64,000 nucleotides of DNA from Planctomicrobium piriforme (lineage in GTDB: Bacteria; Planctomycetota; Planctomycetia; Planctomycetales; Planctomycetaceae). A program made the position numbers and the translations under genes. Numbering within the stretch: the first letter of the stretch is position 1; every line of letters starts with the position of its first letter. A model generated the notes under the pieces. That model saw nothing but the letters and a program-made list of their open reading frames with translations. It was not told the origin of the DNA and ran no database searches. Where the stretch lies: the NCBI RefSeq assembly GCF_900113665.1, contig NZ_FOQD01000011.1:62001-126000 (forward strand). Direction: 5' to 3'. This document shows, in pieces, positions 17,915-27,115 of this stretch.

Positions 17915-19156
17915 ATGCATTTCATTCTTTCCACATTCGGCAGCGCAGGCGATGTTTTTCCAAACGTCGCTCTCGCTCTGGAACTGCGCCGACGCGGACA
18001 TCAACTCACGCTGGCGACAAATCCCTATTTCGCAGAACTGATCGAGTCCTACGGGTTGGCATTTGAACCTCTCGGAACCGTCAAGAACTATCACGCCTGC
18101 ATTAGCGATCCGAATTTGTGGAACCCGGGAAAGTCGTTTGCCCACATGTTCGGGTTCTTGAAGCCTGTTTTGAAGCGGCAGTTTGACATCCACGCCGAGC
18201 GGTCAGGGGAAAATGTCGTCGGAATCTCCAGCTGCATGGGGTTTGGGGCGTTGATGGCGCAGGACGCCCATCAGATCCCCGTCATCACAATGCATCTGCA
18301 GCCGGCAGTGATCTGGAGCGACATCCAGCCTCCAGGACTGCCAGGCATGTTCGGCCCAAAGTGGCTGCAGCGCATTCAGTTTCGCATCGGAGAACGATTT
18401 GTCATCGATCCGGTCGTCTGCCCGTTCCTGAACGCGTGGCGAGTCGAGCTGGGACTGCCGCCGGTGAAGAACATAGTTCGCTGGTGGAACTCGAAATACG
18501 GAATCCTGTGTCTGTTCCCCGACTGGTATTGTACCCCTCAGACAGATTGGCCGCAGCCGGTATTGCAGGCTGATTTTCCGCTCTGGAATCATCAATCTGA
18601 TGCAGCGTTGGCAGATGAGTTGCAGACCTTTCTGGACGCCGGCGACCCCCCCATTGTGTTCACGCCCGGCACGGCGAACGCCCATGGCCGCGAGTTTTTT
18701 GCGGCGGCGGTCCAAACTTGCCAGACGCTGAAACGCCGCGGCATCCTGCTCACAAAGTACGTCGACCAGATTCCGCCTTCGCTGCCTTCGTCGATCGCGC
18801 ATTTCAATTATGTCCCGCTGGATCGGCTGCTTCCACGATCAGCAGCATTCGTCCACCATGGAGGGGTTGGCTCGACGTCACAGGGGCTCCTGGCCGGCAT
18901 TCCGCAAGTTCTGATGCCGCTCGCCCATGACCAATTCGACAACGCCCAGCGAATCGAAAAACTCAATGCCGGGGCCTCGCTCCCCGCCACTCGATTCAAT
19001 GCCCGTCGCCTGACTGACTTATTGAAGCCATTGCTCAGTTCGGATGAAGTTGCCACAGTCTGTCAGGGCTACGCGAGTCGCTTAGCTGCGCGAGATGGCA
19101 TCGCACTCGCTGCGGATGCAATTGAACGACGGGTCGGGGTCGAGACGAAAACCTGA
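17915..19156 (+). CDS. GT1-family glycosyltransferase (UDP-glycosyltransferase type)
   Basis: A 413-aa GT-B fold enzyme. The N-terminus LSTFGSAGDVFPNVALALEL is the acceptor-domain start seen in rhamnosyl- and sterol-glycosyltransferase relatives. The donor-binding motif is near residues 308-340: HHGGVGSTSQGLLAGIPQVL, followed by PLAHDQFDNAQRI. It probably glycosylates a lipid or small molecule, but the acceptor cannot be told. The frame opens at 17792. ATG at 17915 is chosen because it begins the conserved first strand. Confidence 0.85.
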   Translation: MHFILSTFGSAGDVFPNVALALELRRRGHQLTLATNPYFAELIESYGLAFEPLGTVKNYHACISDPNLWNPGKSFAHMFGFLKPVLKRQFDIHAERSGENVVGISSCMGFGALMAQDAHQIPVITMHLQPAVIWSDIQPPGLPGMFGPKWLQRIQFRIGERFVIDPVVCPFLNAWRVELGLPPVKNIVRWWNSKYGILCLFPDWYCTPQTDWPQPVLQADFPLWNHQSDAALADELQTFLDAGDPPIVFTPGTANAHGREFFAAAVQTCQTLKRRGILLTKYVDQIPPSLPSSIAHFNYVPLDRLLPRSAAFVHHGGVGSTSQGLLAGIPQVLMPLAHDQFDNAQRIEKLNAGASLPATRFNARRLTDLLKPLLSSDEVATVCQGYASRLAARDGIALAADAIERRVGVETKT

Positions 19157-19213
19157 GAGTTCCAATACAATTTTGTCCATGTCTGCGTTCGAAACGCGAT
19201 AAGGAGCCAATCC

Positions 19214-19765
19214 ATGAGCGTTTCCACGATCTCCCCGCAGCAACTCTTCGAACTGCGTCAGTCCGGGCAGCCGGTGGAGTTGATCGATGTCCGCACTCCC
19301 GTCGAATACCGGGAAGTGCATGTCGAGTTCGCCCGAAATGTGCCGCTCGACCAGTTCGATGTCCGAAAAGTGACCGAGCAGAAGGCTTCGCAAAACGACC
19401 CCCTCTATCTGATCTGCAAAAGCGGCGGCCGCGGGCGGCAGGCGTGTGAAAAACTTCAGAATGCCGGGTACTCCAATGTCATGAACGTCGAAGGCGGGAC
19501 GCAGGCCTGGGATCAGGCTGGCCTACCGGTCGTTCGCGGCAAAAAAGCGGTCTCCCTGGAACGCCAGGTGCGGATTGCGGCCGGAACTCTGGTCGTCCTC
19601 GGCACGGCACTGGGCGCGTTCGTCAGCCCGTACTGGCTCGGCCTCTCGGCTTTCGTGGGAGCCGGTCTGGTCTTCGCCGGAGTCACCGACACCTGCGGCA
19701 TGGCGATGATCCTCGCCCGCATGCCGTGGAATCAGGTAACAGGGGCCAGCTGCTCCGCCAAATAA
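19214..19765 (+). CDS. Rhodanese-domain protein with DUF2892-type membrane tail
   Basis: A 183-aa protein. Residues 1-105 form a rhodanese domain (VELIDVRTPVEYREVH) with active-site loop C68-K-S-G-G-R-G, which can carry a persulfide. Residues about 120-170 hold two membrane segments (AAGTLVVLGTALGAFVSPYW and LSAFVGAGLVFAGVTDTCGM), the DUF2892 pattern. The fusion places sulfurtransferase chemistry on the inner face of the membrane. AAGGAG at 19201 precedes ATG. It stands alone after the glycosyltransferase. Confidence 0.9.
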   Translation: MSVSTISPQQLFELRQSGQPVELIDVRTPVEYREVHVEFARNVPLDQFDVRKVTEQKASQNDPLYLICKSGGRGRQACEKLQNAGYSNVMNVEGGTQAWDQAGLPVVRGKKAVSLERQVRIAAGTLVVLGTALGAFVSPYWLGLSAFVGAGLVFAGVTDTCGMAMILARMPWNQVTGASCSAK

Positions 19766-20134
19766 CCAGATCGAAACAAAGTATCTCCTGCATCCTGAAT
19801 GCTCCTTCCCCTCAAGTATTCGGTCAATTGGCGCGCGAGTTGTACTGGCCTGCGCTGTGCCCAACTGAAACGTCGACAGGAAAAAACGCGGTCAAAACTC
19901 CAGTCTTCGCGGACGCTCGCCTTTCCGTTGCCGGTTCGGCAGAATGCACTTCGGTCGACCAGGGGCCATCCGGCTGGCGACTGGCAGTCCGCCCCGGTGA
20001 CAACGACGGAGCGAGTGGTTTCGTCACAGGTTGCGACCTCCGGAGAGAAGTTCGCGGAAGTTTTCGGCTGAGATTTCAGGGCATATCGCCCGCGACACGG
20101 CAGACTGCACAACGAAGAGGTGGGAGGACACACA
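19766..20134. other. 369-nt leader region of glgC
   Basis: No gene or named repeat is visible. The region presumably carries the glgC promoter. Several frames stay open but show no coding character. Confidence 0.4.
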
Positions 20135-21442
20135 ATGGACAACGTCGTTTGCTTCATTCTGGGGGGCGGCAAGGGAACACGCCTGATGCCGCTGACGGCC
20201 GAACGCTCGAAGCCGGCGGTGCCGCTGGCTGGCAAGTACCGGCTCATCGACATTCCCATTTCTAACTGCATCAACAGCGATCTGCGGAAGATCTATCTGC
20301 TGACCCAGTTCAACTCAGTCAGTTTGCACCGCCATATTCGCCAGACGTACAACTTCGACCAGTTCAACGGCGGCTTTGTGGAAGTGCTGGCCGCCGAACA
20401 GACCAATGAGTCGGTCGACTGGTATCAAGGGACAGCCGACGCGGTCCGCAAGCAGTTGCGATACCTGCAAGACCCAGGCGTCGACTATGTGCTGATTCTC
20501 TCCGGCGATCAGTTGTATCGCATGGATTACATGAAGATGCTCGAAACGCATCTGGAGACGAAGGCCGAAGTCACGATCGCCGCACTCCCCATCGAAGCGG
20601 AAAAGGCCTCTGGTTTCGGGATCATGCGGCTCAGCGACTCTGGCCGCGTGCAGGGTTTTCTCGAAAAGCCAAAAACCGTCCAGGAACTCTCGCAGTTCAA
20701 GACGGAAGCGTCATGGATTGAAGCCCAGGGCATTCCCTGTAAGGGCCGCAATTATCTGGCCAGCATGGGCATCTATCTCTTCAACACCGACGTTCTGCTC
20801 GATGTGCTGCAGAAGACCGCCTACCACGACTTCGGCAAGGAAGTCTTCCCGGCGTCAATTCGCAGCAAACGCGTGCAGACCCATCTGTTTGACGGCTACT
20901 GGGAAGACATTGGAACGATCAAAGCGTTCTACGAATGCAATCTCGAACTGGCCTCGAAAAACCCGCCGTTCGAAATGAACGTGCCGGGCGCGCCGATCTT
21001 CACTCGACCCCGTTTCCTCCCGCCAACCCGCATTGAAGGGGCGAAGGTGACGGACAGCCTGATTGCCGACGGTTGTACCCTCGAAGCGGATGTCGTTGTG
21101 GAAGGTTGCATTGTCGGTTCGCGGAGCGTGATCGGAGCCAAAGCCGCAGTCCGCCGCAGCGTGCTGATGGGTTGCGACTTCTATGAAGCCGATCCGCGGG
21201 CGAAGCGCGACAGTGTTGATGCCCCTCCCATGGGCATCGGCGCCGGCTCGGTGATCGAGGGCGCGATCGTCGACAAGAACTGCCGGATCGGGAAGAACGT
21301 GGTGGTTCGTCTTCCGCAAGAAAACCCGCCGGACGGCCGCTGCGGCCCGTTGATTATTCGCGACGGCGTCATCGTCATCCCCAAGCACACCACTCTTCCA
21401 GACGGCTGGAAAATGGGCCAACTCGAACCCTGTAAATTCTGA
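20135..21442 (+). CDS. glgC: Glucose-1-phosphate adenylyltransferase (ADP-glucose pyrophosphorylase)
   Basis: A 435-aa enzyme making ADP-glucose from glucose-1-phosphate and ATP, the committed step of glycogen synthesis. The nucleotidyltransferase signature GGGKGTRLMPLTAERSKPAV is at residues 10-29, then FNGGFVEVLAAEQ and YQGTADAVRKQL (substrate loops), and a C-terminal left-handed beta-helix region (ADGCTLEADVVVEGCIVG). Length is typical. GGGAGG at 20122-20127 lies 7 nt before the ATG. No other glycogen gene is nearby. Confidence 0.95.
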   Translation: MDNVVCFILGGGKGTRLMPLTAERSKPAVPLAGKYRLIDIPISNCINSDLRKIYLLTQFNSVSLHRHIRQTYNFDQFNGGFVEVLAAEQTNESVDWYQGTADAVRKQLRYLQDPGVDYVLILSGDQLYRMDYMKMLETHLETKAEVTIAALPIEAEKASGFGIMRLSDSGRVQGFLEKPKTVQELSQFKTEASWIEAQGIPCKGRNYLASMGIYLFNTDVLLDVLQKTAYHDFGKEVFPASIRSKRVQTHLFDGYWEDIGTIKAFYECNLELASKNPPFEMNVPGAPIFTRPRFLPPTRIEGAKVTDSLIADGCTLEADVVVEGCIVGSRSVIGAKAAVRRSVLMGCDFYEADPRAKRDSVDAPPMGIGAGSVIEGAIVDKNCRIGKNVVVRLPQENPPDGRCGPLIIRDGVIVIPKHTTLPDGWKMGQLEPCKF

Positions 21443-21566
21443 TTGGCGATGAGCGAGCCTTTTGTTGTCTCACCTCTACGCAGATTTTCAAATTGGCGAA
21501 CGGGGGACGTCAGTCCCCTGTTTCATCAAGAAACTTAACTGTAGTTGGGTGGAATGGGCAGCGCAA

Positions 21567-21917
21567 ATGCCGTGCATTTTGACTTCTGTCGACTGCGGCC
21601 GCGTGCTCGCCCTCGCGCCAGGATATGTATTCACTGGATCCTGGTCTGTTGTGTTCACTTTTTTTGTGGCCGCTGTGATTCCATTTCTGATGGTGCAGGC
21701 ACTTGCTTCTCGAAGGGCCTCTTACTTGTTGGCCATGGTTTTGATGTGCCTGCTGTGGCTGCCATGCTTGGCTTACCTGGTCGGCATGTATAAACAATAC
21801 GGGCGTTTTGCAATTTCATACTGGACGATGTGGGTGGGGACGATCAGTTCGATATCACTTGTGTTAAGCGTGTTGTCGAGCCTAGTTCGCGAGAAGGATG
21901 ACGACAAAAACCTTTAG
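21567..21917 (+). CDS. Small hypothetical membrane protein
   Basis: A 116-aa protein with about three membrane segments (around residues 22-42, 48-70 and 80-103) and a charged tail (SSLVREKDDDKNL). The frame starts at 21462, but the first 35 residues look non-coding, so ATG 21567 is preferred. I recognise no family. It opens a run of three small hypothetical genes between glgC and hflK. Confidence 0.5.
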   Translation: MPCILTSVDCGRVLALAPGYVFTGSWSVVFTFFVAAVIPFLMVQALASRRASYLLAMVLMCLLWLPCLAYLVGMYKQYGRFAISYWTMWVGTISSISLVLSVLSSLVREKDDDKNL

Positions 21918-21993
21918 TGGCACAAGCTGCGTTGCGTAGCAAAAAAGCTCGCATCGATGCCGCAAGAAACTTCAGTTTGAACGAGGAACCCCG

Positions 21994-22422
21994 GTGGAAC
22001 CAGAAGTCATTGTCAAGCTTGCCTTTCTGATCAATGCCACCGGAGACGTCGGTTACGCAGTTCCGGAGATCCACATCCTCGGTAACAAGGCTGGTTTGCT
22101 GCAGCTCGCCAATGCTCTGCGTTCGATGGCAGAGTCTGTTCCGCGTCCCGACCTTGCCAATTGCGATCCCGATGATCACAGGCATTTTGGCACGCAAGCA
22201 GAATGGGATAAGCCATTCAACAATCAACTGAGCGATGAACTGGAATTTCGACTTGGCATTCTGACCGAAGAGAATCGAGATCTGGTGCTTCAGAAGTATC
22301 GCATCACTCCTGCATCGCGCGCCACAGGAAGCCTTGTGGCTCGCTATCGTTCTCAAGCTGATGCGGCTGAAAAATCGGAGGCCAGGGTCACGAGTGCAAT
22401 CCAGGAATCGTTGGGACATTGA
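21994..22422 (+). CDS. Hypothetical protein, possibly Imm32-like
   Basis: A 142-aa soluble protein starting at GTG, with GAGG at 21983-21986 placed 7 nt upstream. Residues 24-75 (EIHILGNKAGLLQLANALRS, DDHRHF, SDELEFRLGILTEENRD) loosely recall the Imm32 immunity-protein layout (strand, helix, His pair, strand). That is only a resemblance. No toxin gene is visible next to it. The C-terminal 40 residues are helical and charged. Confidence 0.5.
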   Translation: MEPEVIVKLAFLINATGDVGYAVPEIHILGNKAGLLQLANALRSMAESVPRPDLANCDPDDHRHFGTQAEWDKPFNNQLSDELEFRLGILTEENRDLVLQKYRITPASRATGSLVARYRSQADAAEKSEARVTSAIQESLGH

Positions 22423-22536
22423 TCTCGGCTGTGTTGCGGTGCAATACCCGGCTCACCTGGATCTGAATGAAATGCTGAACGAGAGTGGGTGAACTCGTTC
22501 ACCATTAGCACTGACACCTGCGAGCAAGACATCATC

Positions 22537-22785
22537 ATGAATGAAAATCGCATGACCACGGAGCGTCCGCGATGGGTGAAACTTGGCCTTTGGGGCCTCC
22601 CCGGCCGAGCTGCGGCAAGGGGGTTCTTCTGGTTGTCAGTGGCATTGGGGATCGGCAGTATCTGTTATGGTTTCGTTGATCCGCGGTTCTGGGGCGGGGC
22701 TGCATTTTTATTGGCAGCATTCTGGTACGACGCGGCGATCCGCTGGGTTGATCGAAACGGCAGTTGGTCGACAGCGTCCCGTTGA
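22537..22785 (+). CDS. Small hypothetical two-helix membrane protein
   Basis: An 82-aa protein. The basic start (TTERPRWVKLGLWGLPGRAA) is followed by two hydrophobic segments at about residues 29-48 and 51-66, then a WVDRNGSW tail. ATG 22537 or ATG 22552 could start it. No family recognised. Confidence 0.5.
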   Translation: MNENRMTTERPRWVKLGLWGLPGRAAARGFFWLSVALGIGSICYGFVDPRFWGGAAFLLAAFWYDAAIRWVDRNGSWSTASR

Positions 22786-22787
22786 AC

Positions 22788-22880
22788 AGGTGCATCAGAT
22801 TCACACAGATGAGACAGAGATAAACCCTCCTGAATCTGTGTTCCTCCGTGTGCATCTGTGGCCAATGATTTCTTGATCGG
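22788..22880. repeat. Dispersed-type intergenic repeat
   Basis: The tract carries near-complementary halves: CATCAGATTCACACAGATGA at the left, and TCTGTGTTCCTCCGTGTGCA with TCTGTGGCCAATGATT at the right. It has no coding character and fills most of the gap before hflK. I see only this copy in the window, so its repeat status rests on its internal symmetry. Confidence 0.35.
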
Positions 22881-23013
22881 CGAAAATGGTTTGATCTGCT
22901 GGTCCCAGCAGTGCGTTGTTCCCACAGGTTGTTAGGCAGCGGCACTCATTGCTATCGATACAAATCGTCGTTTCAGCGATTCGTGACGACAGGTTTTTAC
23001 TGCGGAGAATGTG

Positions 23014-23985
23014 ATGGCAAATGGGGCGAACAGGTCCAAAGATGCGGTCCAGGCGACTGCAATTGTGATCTCGTGCATCGCGTTTTTGGTCGCGCTGGCA
23101 GGCTTCTATGTGCTGATGAACGGTTATTACACCGTCGAAGCCAACGAGCAGGCGGTGGTGCTGCGATTCGGCAAATACCTGGAGACGTCGCCGCCCGGTC
23201 TGCATTTCTGTATTCCGCTCGTCGACAGCGTCACCAAGGTGAGCGTCGAAGAACACAGCATGCGGCTGCCGATTGGCTCGCCGGGCGAGTCGTCGTCATC
23301 CATCAGCGAGGACGACACGCTGGTGCTGACCGGTGATCTGAACGCCGCCGCCGTCGAGTGGACGATCCAGTGGAAGGTCGACAACCCGACCGACTTTCTC
23401 TTCAGCTTCAACCTCGGAGACCGGGGACAGACGATGGAAGACGTCGTCGGCACTGCCGCACAGACCGTGATGAACCGTCTGATCGGCGATTACTCGATCG
23501 ACGAAGTCCTCACGGAAAAGCGCGAAGAGATTTCCTCCAAAGCCCGTGAGGCCACCCAGGAGATTCTCGACCACTTTCACTGCGGAGTCTCAATCACCGA
23601 TTTGCAACTGCAACGGGTGACGCCGCCGGAGAAAGTGAAACCCGCGTTCGCGGCGGTCAACTCGGCAGTGCAGCAGCGCGACAAGCTGGAAAACGAAGCC
23701 AATAAAGAACGCAACACTCTGCTGCCTGCGGCGCGGGCTGAGCGCGATAAGCGCATTCGTGATGCCCAGGGCTATGCCGACCGGCGTCGGGCGGAAGTCG
23801 ACGGCGAAATCAGTGCGCTGCGGGCACGCTATCAAGCCTATGCAAAGGCCCCGGAAGTGACCCGACAACGGCTGTATCTCGAAGCGATGCTCAAGGCGCT
23901 GTCGAACATTTCGGACAAGACGATCATCGACAGCGATTTGCAGCAACTGCTGCCGCTGTTGCAGCTCAACGAAGGGGCGAAATAA
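23014..23985 (+). CDS. hflK: SPFH protein HflK
   Basis: A 323-aa membrane protein of the stomatin/prohibitin superfamily. One N-terminal membrane helix (about residues 13-36) is followed by the SPFH domain (VEANEQAVVLRFGKYLETSP, PGLHFCIPL) and a long helical, charged region (about residues 215-290) that should form a coiled coil. With HflC it forms the periplasmic complex that modulates FtsH proteolysis in Escherichia coli. GGAG lies before ATG 23014; an in-frame GTG precedes it at 23011. The stop overlaps the hflC start (TAATG). Confidence 0.88.
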   Translation: MANGANRSKDAVQATAIVISCIAFLVALAGFYVLMNGYYTVEANEQAVVLRFGKYLETSPPGLHFCIPLVDSVTKVSVEEHSMRLPIGSPGESSSSISEDDTLVLTGDLNAAAVEWTIQWKVDNPTDFLFSFNLGDRGQTMEDVVGTAAQTVMNRLIGDYSIDEVLTEKREEISSKAREATQEILDHFHCGVSITDLQLQRVTPPEKVKPAFAAVNSAVQQRDKLENEANKERNTLLPAARAERDKRIRDAQGYADRRRAEVDGEISALRARYQAYAKAPEVTRQRLYLEAMLKALSNISDKTIIDSDLQQLLPLLQLNEGAK

Positions 23986-25037
23986 TGTCGCGTAACGTCC
24001 TGATTGTCATTGCGGCGGTCGTACTGATTCTGGGCCTGCTGCTCTATCGCAGTTTTCTCTTCACCGTCAGCGAACGCGAACTCGCCGTGCTGGTGCAGTT
24101 CGGCAACCCCGTCAAAAGCATCACGCAGCCGGGTCTGTATTTCAAACTGCCTGTCATGCAAGAAGTGCGGCGGCTGCCGAAAACGCAACAACTGTGGCGC
24201 AGCTCGGCCTCAGAAACGCTGGTCGACCTCCCCACCGAAGACGGCAAGAAGATCGAAGTCTCGGCCTGGGCGATCTGGCGGATCAACGATCCCGAGAAGT
24301 TCGTGCGCGTGCTCCGCACTGTGGATAACGGGGAGAACGCCATCAAGCTGCGAGTCCGGTCCGTGATTCGCGACGTCATCGGCAGCTATAAACTTTCAGA
24401 AGTAGTCCGCAGCACCAACCGCGAGCTGACTTATTCCTTCCGGCTCGATTCTCCCAGCACCCCGATGGCAGGCGATCCGACTGTGGTGGGAGCGGCGCAG
24501 CCGGGCGAGATTCAGACGATTTCCATCGGTCGTCAAAAATTGATGGACCTCATCAAGGCCGATATCCGCAAGCGGCTGCAGGGGACCGATCCTGCCGAAG
24601 GAGCAACAGGCGGGTCAGTCGACCGCGGCATCGAACTGGTCGACGTGGGGATCTCGCATATCGGCTTTGTGCCGCTCGTGCGGGAAGCCGCCTTCGACCG
24701 GCTCAAGGCCTTCATGGAGTCGATCGCGGCCGGATACTACAACGCCGGCGTGCAGCGCAAGCAGGAAATTCTCAACCAGACCCAGGCCGAAGTGGAGAAG
24801 ATCCTTGGGGAAGGGGCGGCGCAAAGCAGCATGGTCCGCGGGAAGATCGACGCCGAAGCGATCGAGAAATTTGCGGTCGTCATCACCGAGACAGGCGACT
24901 TCTACAACTTCACCAAAACGCTGGAACTCTACGAACAGGCCCTCGGCGGCAACACGCGTCTCATTCTCACCACCGACAGCGAACTCTTCCGCCTGATGAA
25001 ATCGAGCGCGGCCACACCACCACAAGATTTGAAATAA
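23985..25037 (+). CDS. hflC: SPFH protein HflC
   Basis: A 350-aa partner of HflK. The N-terminal membrane helix (VLIVIAAVVLILGLLLYRSF, residues 5-24) is followed by the SPFH start (TVSERELAVLVQFGNPVKSI, QPGLYFKLP). Residues 225-300 hold the ERxxA-type helical region (EAAFDRLKAFMESIAAGYYN). Its start codon overlaps the hflK stop by one base, so the two are translationally coupled. It is slightly longer than the E. coli protein because of a linker at about residues 155-205. Confidence 0.88.
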   Translation: MSRNVLIVIAAVVLILGLLLYRSFLFTVSERELAVLVQFGNPVKSITQPGLYFKLPVMQEVRRLPKTQQLWRSSASETLVDLPTEDGKKIEVSAWAIWRINDPEKFVRVLRTVDNGENAIKLRVRSVIRDVIGSYKLSEVVRSTNRELTYSFRLDSPSTPMAGDPTVVGAAQPGEIQTISIGRQKLMDLIKADIRKRLQGTDPAEGATGGSVDRGIELVDVGISHIGFVPLVREAAFDRLKAFMESIAAGYYNAGVQRKQEILNQTQAEVEKILGEGAAQSSMVRGKIDAEAIEKFAVVITETGDFYNFTKTLELYEQALGGNTRLILTTDSELFRLMKSSAATPPQDLK

Positions 25038-25073
25038 AACCTTCAACTGTCAGGCGGCCACTCCCTTTTTTGT

Positions 25074-25113
25074 ACGCCCATCAGCCGCTGGGCGTTAGCC
25101 CACGGTTCTCTGC
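25074..25113 (+). repeat. REP-like hairpin, TGGGC variant
   Basis: ATCAGCCGCTGGGCGTTAGC followed by CCACGGTTCT folds as CCG-[C]-TGGGC / GCCCA-CGG with loop GTTA and one bulged C. The copy at 25281 differs at one stem-flanking base and in the loop (CTTA). Confidence 0.75.
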
Positions 25114-25220
25114 CTGGGTGGATTTGTCATTAGTCAATGGTCATTTGTCATTGGCCATTGAAGGAGAAGCACGAGCGGTCAAATGACGTGCGGTTGTCGG
25201 ATACGATGGCGACGTTCTAA

Positions 25221-25251
25221 CCGGACGCTAACGCGTGCCGGCTGATCGGCG
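25221..25251 (-). repeat. REP-like hairpin, ACGC variant
   Basis: On the minus strand it reads CGATCAGCCGGCACGCGTTA, then GCGTCCGG. It is nearly identical to the right unit at 14572-14605. The stem is CCGG-[C]-ACGC / GCGT-CCGG. Confidence 0.75.
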
Positions 25252-25280
25252 TCAAACAACGGGGGATCGCCCCATTTTCT

Positions 25281-25320
25281 ACGCCCATCAGCCGATGGGC
25301 CTTAGCCCACGGTTCTCTGC
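25281..25320 (+). repeat. REP-like hairpin, TGGGC variant
   Basis: Same unit and orientation as 25074-25113, with A in place of the bulged C and loop CTTA instead of GTTA. The TGGGC/GCCCA stem is kept. Confidence 0.75.
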
Positions 25321-25575
25321 GGCTTCAAAAAGAACTGAAGCATCAAGTTCACGGGGCGGTCTGATGGTCCCAACATGAAGAGCCGCAGATGGATCACGGA
25401 TCAGATTCAATTATCCGTGAGATTCCGTTTTTCATGCGCGGCTTTTACGTTTGCTGATCGCGCAATGCGTTCTCGTCGTTGAAACCCCTCCCGCATTTAT
25501 CGCTGAAAGTTGATCCCGTTTCGGCTATTCTCGTTCGATCCATTCCACCTAACAAAGCTCCTGCGAGAACCTGCC

Positions 25576-26334
25576 GTGAACGTGAAAGCTGCGCTCTGTC
25601 TGGGATTGTTGTTGCTCGGTTCCAGCCTGCAGGCCGATGAGCCGGTTCCCAAAACTTTGATGACGACCTGTGGTAAGCAGTTGGTCAGCGAAGATTTCGC
25701 CAAAGCTCCTCCTCCGTATCAGGGCAAGCCCAAAGGGTTCGCCAGCGGCTATCAGGGCTGGTTCTACACGATGGGAAAACGGGCCGGCGACTGGTCGGTC
25801 ACGGATGGTTCGCTGAAGGGAGTGGAGAACCCGGAAGTCATGCATCCCGCGACCGCGTCAGTGGGCTTCGACTTCAAGGATGCCGTGATCGCCTGTGAAG
25901 TGCAGATGGACGATGTGCCGCTCAATGGGCGCCGCGGCCGCAACATTTCCATTCGTGCCACCGACGACAAAGACTACGTCTGCACCATTGGTCTCTACCC
26001 CGGCGGGTTTCACATCCAGAAAGACGACAACGATCACGAAGGCCCCGATGTCAACGAAAAGCTCGGCAGCGCCAAAGCGCCGAACAAGGTCGGCGAGTGG
26101 ATTCCCGTCGTCTTCGAAATTCTGGGGGACGAAATGGTCGGCACCGTGAACGGCGTGAGCCTGACCGGCCGGCATCCCAACATTGACCGTCCCAAGCACA
26201 GCGTGATGTTCGTCATCGGCAACGAAGGCCGCATCCGCAACGTCCGCGCCTGGGAAGCCCTGCCGAATCCCGAATGGGAGCAGAACAAGGCGAAACTGCC
26301 TGCCCCTCTTGCTCCAAAATCAGAGAAGCCGTGA
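25576..26334 (+). CDS. Secreted jelly-roll (LamG/DUF1080-like) protein
   Basis: A 252-aa exported protein. GTG 25576 gives a signal peptide (MNVKAALCLGLLLLGSSLQA). The body has the strands of a concanavalin-like jelly roll: FYTMGKRAGDWSVTDGSLKG, VIACEVQMDDVP, CTIGLYPGGFHIQKDDNDHE, PVVFEILGDEMVGTVNGV and VMFVIGNEGRIRNVRAWEA. This resembles the planctomycete DUF1080/3-keto-disaccharide-hydrolase-like and LamG groups. A carbohydrate-related periplasmic role is inferred. An upstream in-frame start at 25510 would spoil the signal peptide. Confidence 0.7.
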   Translation: MNVKAALCLGLLLLGSSLQADEPVPKTLMTTCGKQLVSEDFAKAPPPYQGKPKGFASGYQGWFYTMGKRAGDWSVTDGSLKGVENPEVMHPATASVGFDFKDAVIACEVQMDDVPLNGRRGRNISIRATDDKDYVCTIGLYPGGFHIQKDDNDHEGPDVNEKLGSAKAPNKVGEWIPVVFEILGDEMVGTVNGVSLTGRHPNIDRPKHSVMFVIGNEGRIRNVRAWEALPNPEWEQNKAKLPAPLAPKSEKP

Positions 26335-26394
26335 GTTCTTTCTGCTTTTTCTGACTGAAGACCGATCACTGAGAACTTTGAGCTTCCGGCCGAC

Positions 26395-27081
26395 ATGATC
26401 TCTCTCGGAATTGAAACCTCTGGACGTGCTGGTTCGGTCGCTTTGGCGGTCGACGGGGTTCTCGTCGGCGAGCGGGATCTCGCGGCGTCCGGGCGTCGGC
26501 ATGCCAGAACCTTGGTGCCTGAGGTGCGGGAACTGCTGGCGTCGCAGGGGCTCGCTGCGCGAGATGTGAATCTCGTAGCCGTCAGTATTGGCCCTGGGAG
26601 CTTTACAGGGCTGCGAGTCGGAGTCGTCTGCGCGAAGACTCTGGCCTATGCCGTTGGATGCCCCATCGTGGGGGTCGATACGTTTCTGGCGGTCGCGGCA
26701 GCGCAGTCGGATCTCGGTCGGGTGTGGGTGATTGATGATGCCCTGCGGGGAGACGTGTTCGCTGGCGAATACGCCCGAGTCGATGGCCGGTGGAAGTGTG
26801 AGCAGACGCCGCGTCTCATCCCTGTTTCCGACTGGCGCGCGCTGCTGGCTGCGGATGCCGTTGTCACTGGCCCCGGCATTGCCACGTTAGCAGCCGATCT
26901 GGACGGGATGATTCTGGGCGCAGCCGAGTTTCGAATTCCCCATGCACGGCAGGTCGTGGCGCTCGGGGACATGCTGGCGAGTGAAGGCCGGCTGGATGAT
27001 CCCTGGACACTCTCGCCGTTCTATATGCGGCGGAGCGCCGCGGAAGAGAAGGCCGATCAGGCCGGCGCAACCGCCTCGTAA
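26395..27081 (+). CDS. tsaB: tRNA threonylcarbamoyladenosine biosynthesis protein TsaB
   Basis: A 228-aa ASKHA-fold protein that acts with TsaD and TsaE to make t6A37 in ANN-decoding tRNAs. The N-terminus ISLGIETSGRAGSVALAVDG holds the phosphate-1-like loop, and AVSIGPGSFTGLRVGVVCAK is the family signature. RHARTLVPEVRELL is also typical. The length is normal. tsaD and tsaE are not in the window. Confidence 0.93.
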   Translation: MISLGIETSGRAGSVALAVDGVLVGERDLAASGRRHARTLVPEVRELLASQGLAARDVNLVAVSIGPGSFTGLRVGVVCAKTLAYAVGCPIVGVDTFLAVAAAQSDLGRVWVIDDALRGDVFAGEYARVDGRWKCEQTPRLIPVSDWRALLAADAVVTGPGIATLAADLDGMILGAAEFRIPHARQVVALGDMLASEGRLDDPWTLSPFYMRRSAAEEKADQAGATAS

Positions 27082-27115
27082 GGGTTGTGCTCGCTCCACA
27101 TTCTGCCGCATCTGA

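Larger units (their letters stand above)
25038..25575. other. 538-nt intergenic region rich in REP-like hairpins
   Basis: There is no gene here. Three REP-like hairpins are present (25074-25113, 25221-25251 on the minus strand, and 25281-25320). Between the first two lies a low-complexity tract built on TCATTAGTCAATGGTCATTT (about 25128-25160). The remainder to 25575 should include the promoter of the next gene, but I cannot define it. Confidence 0.6.
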
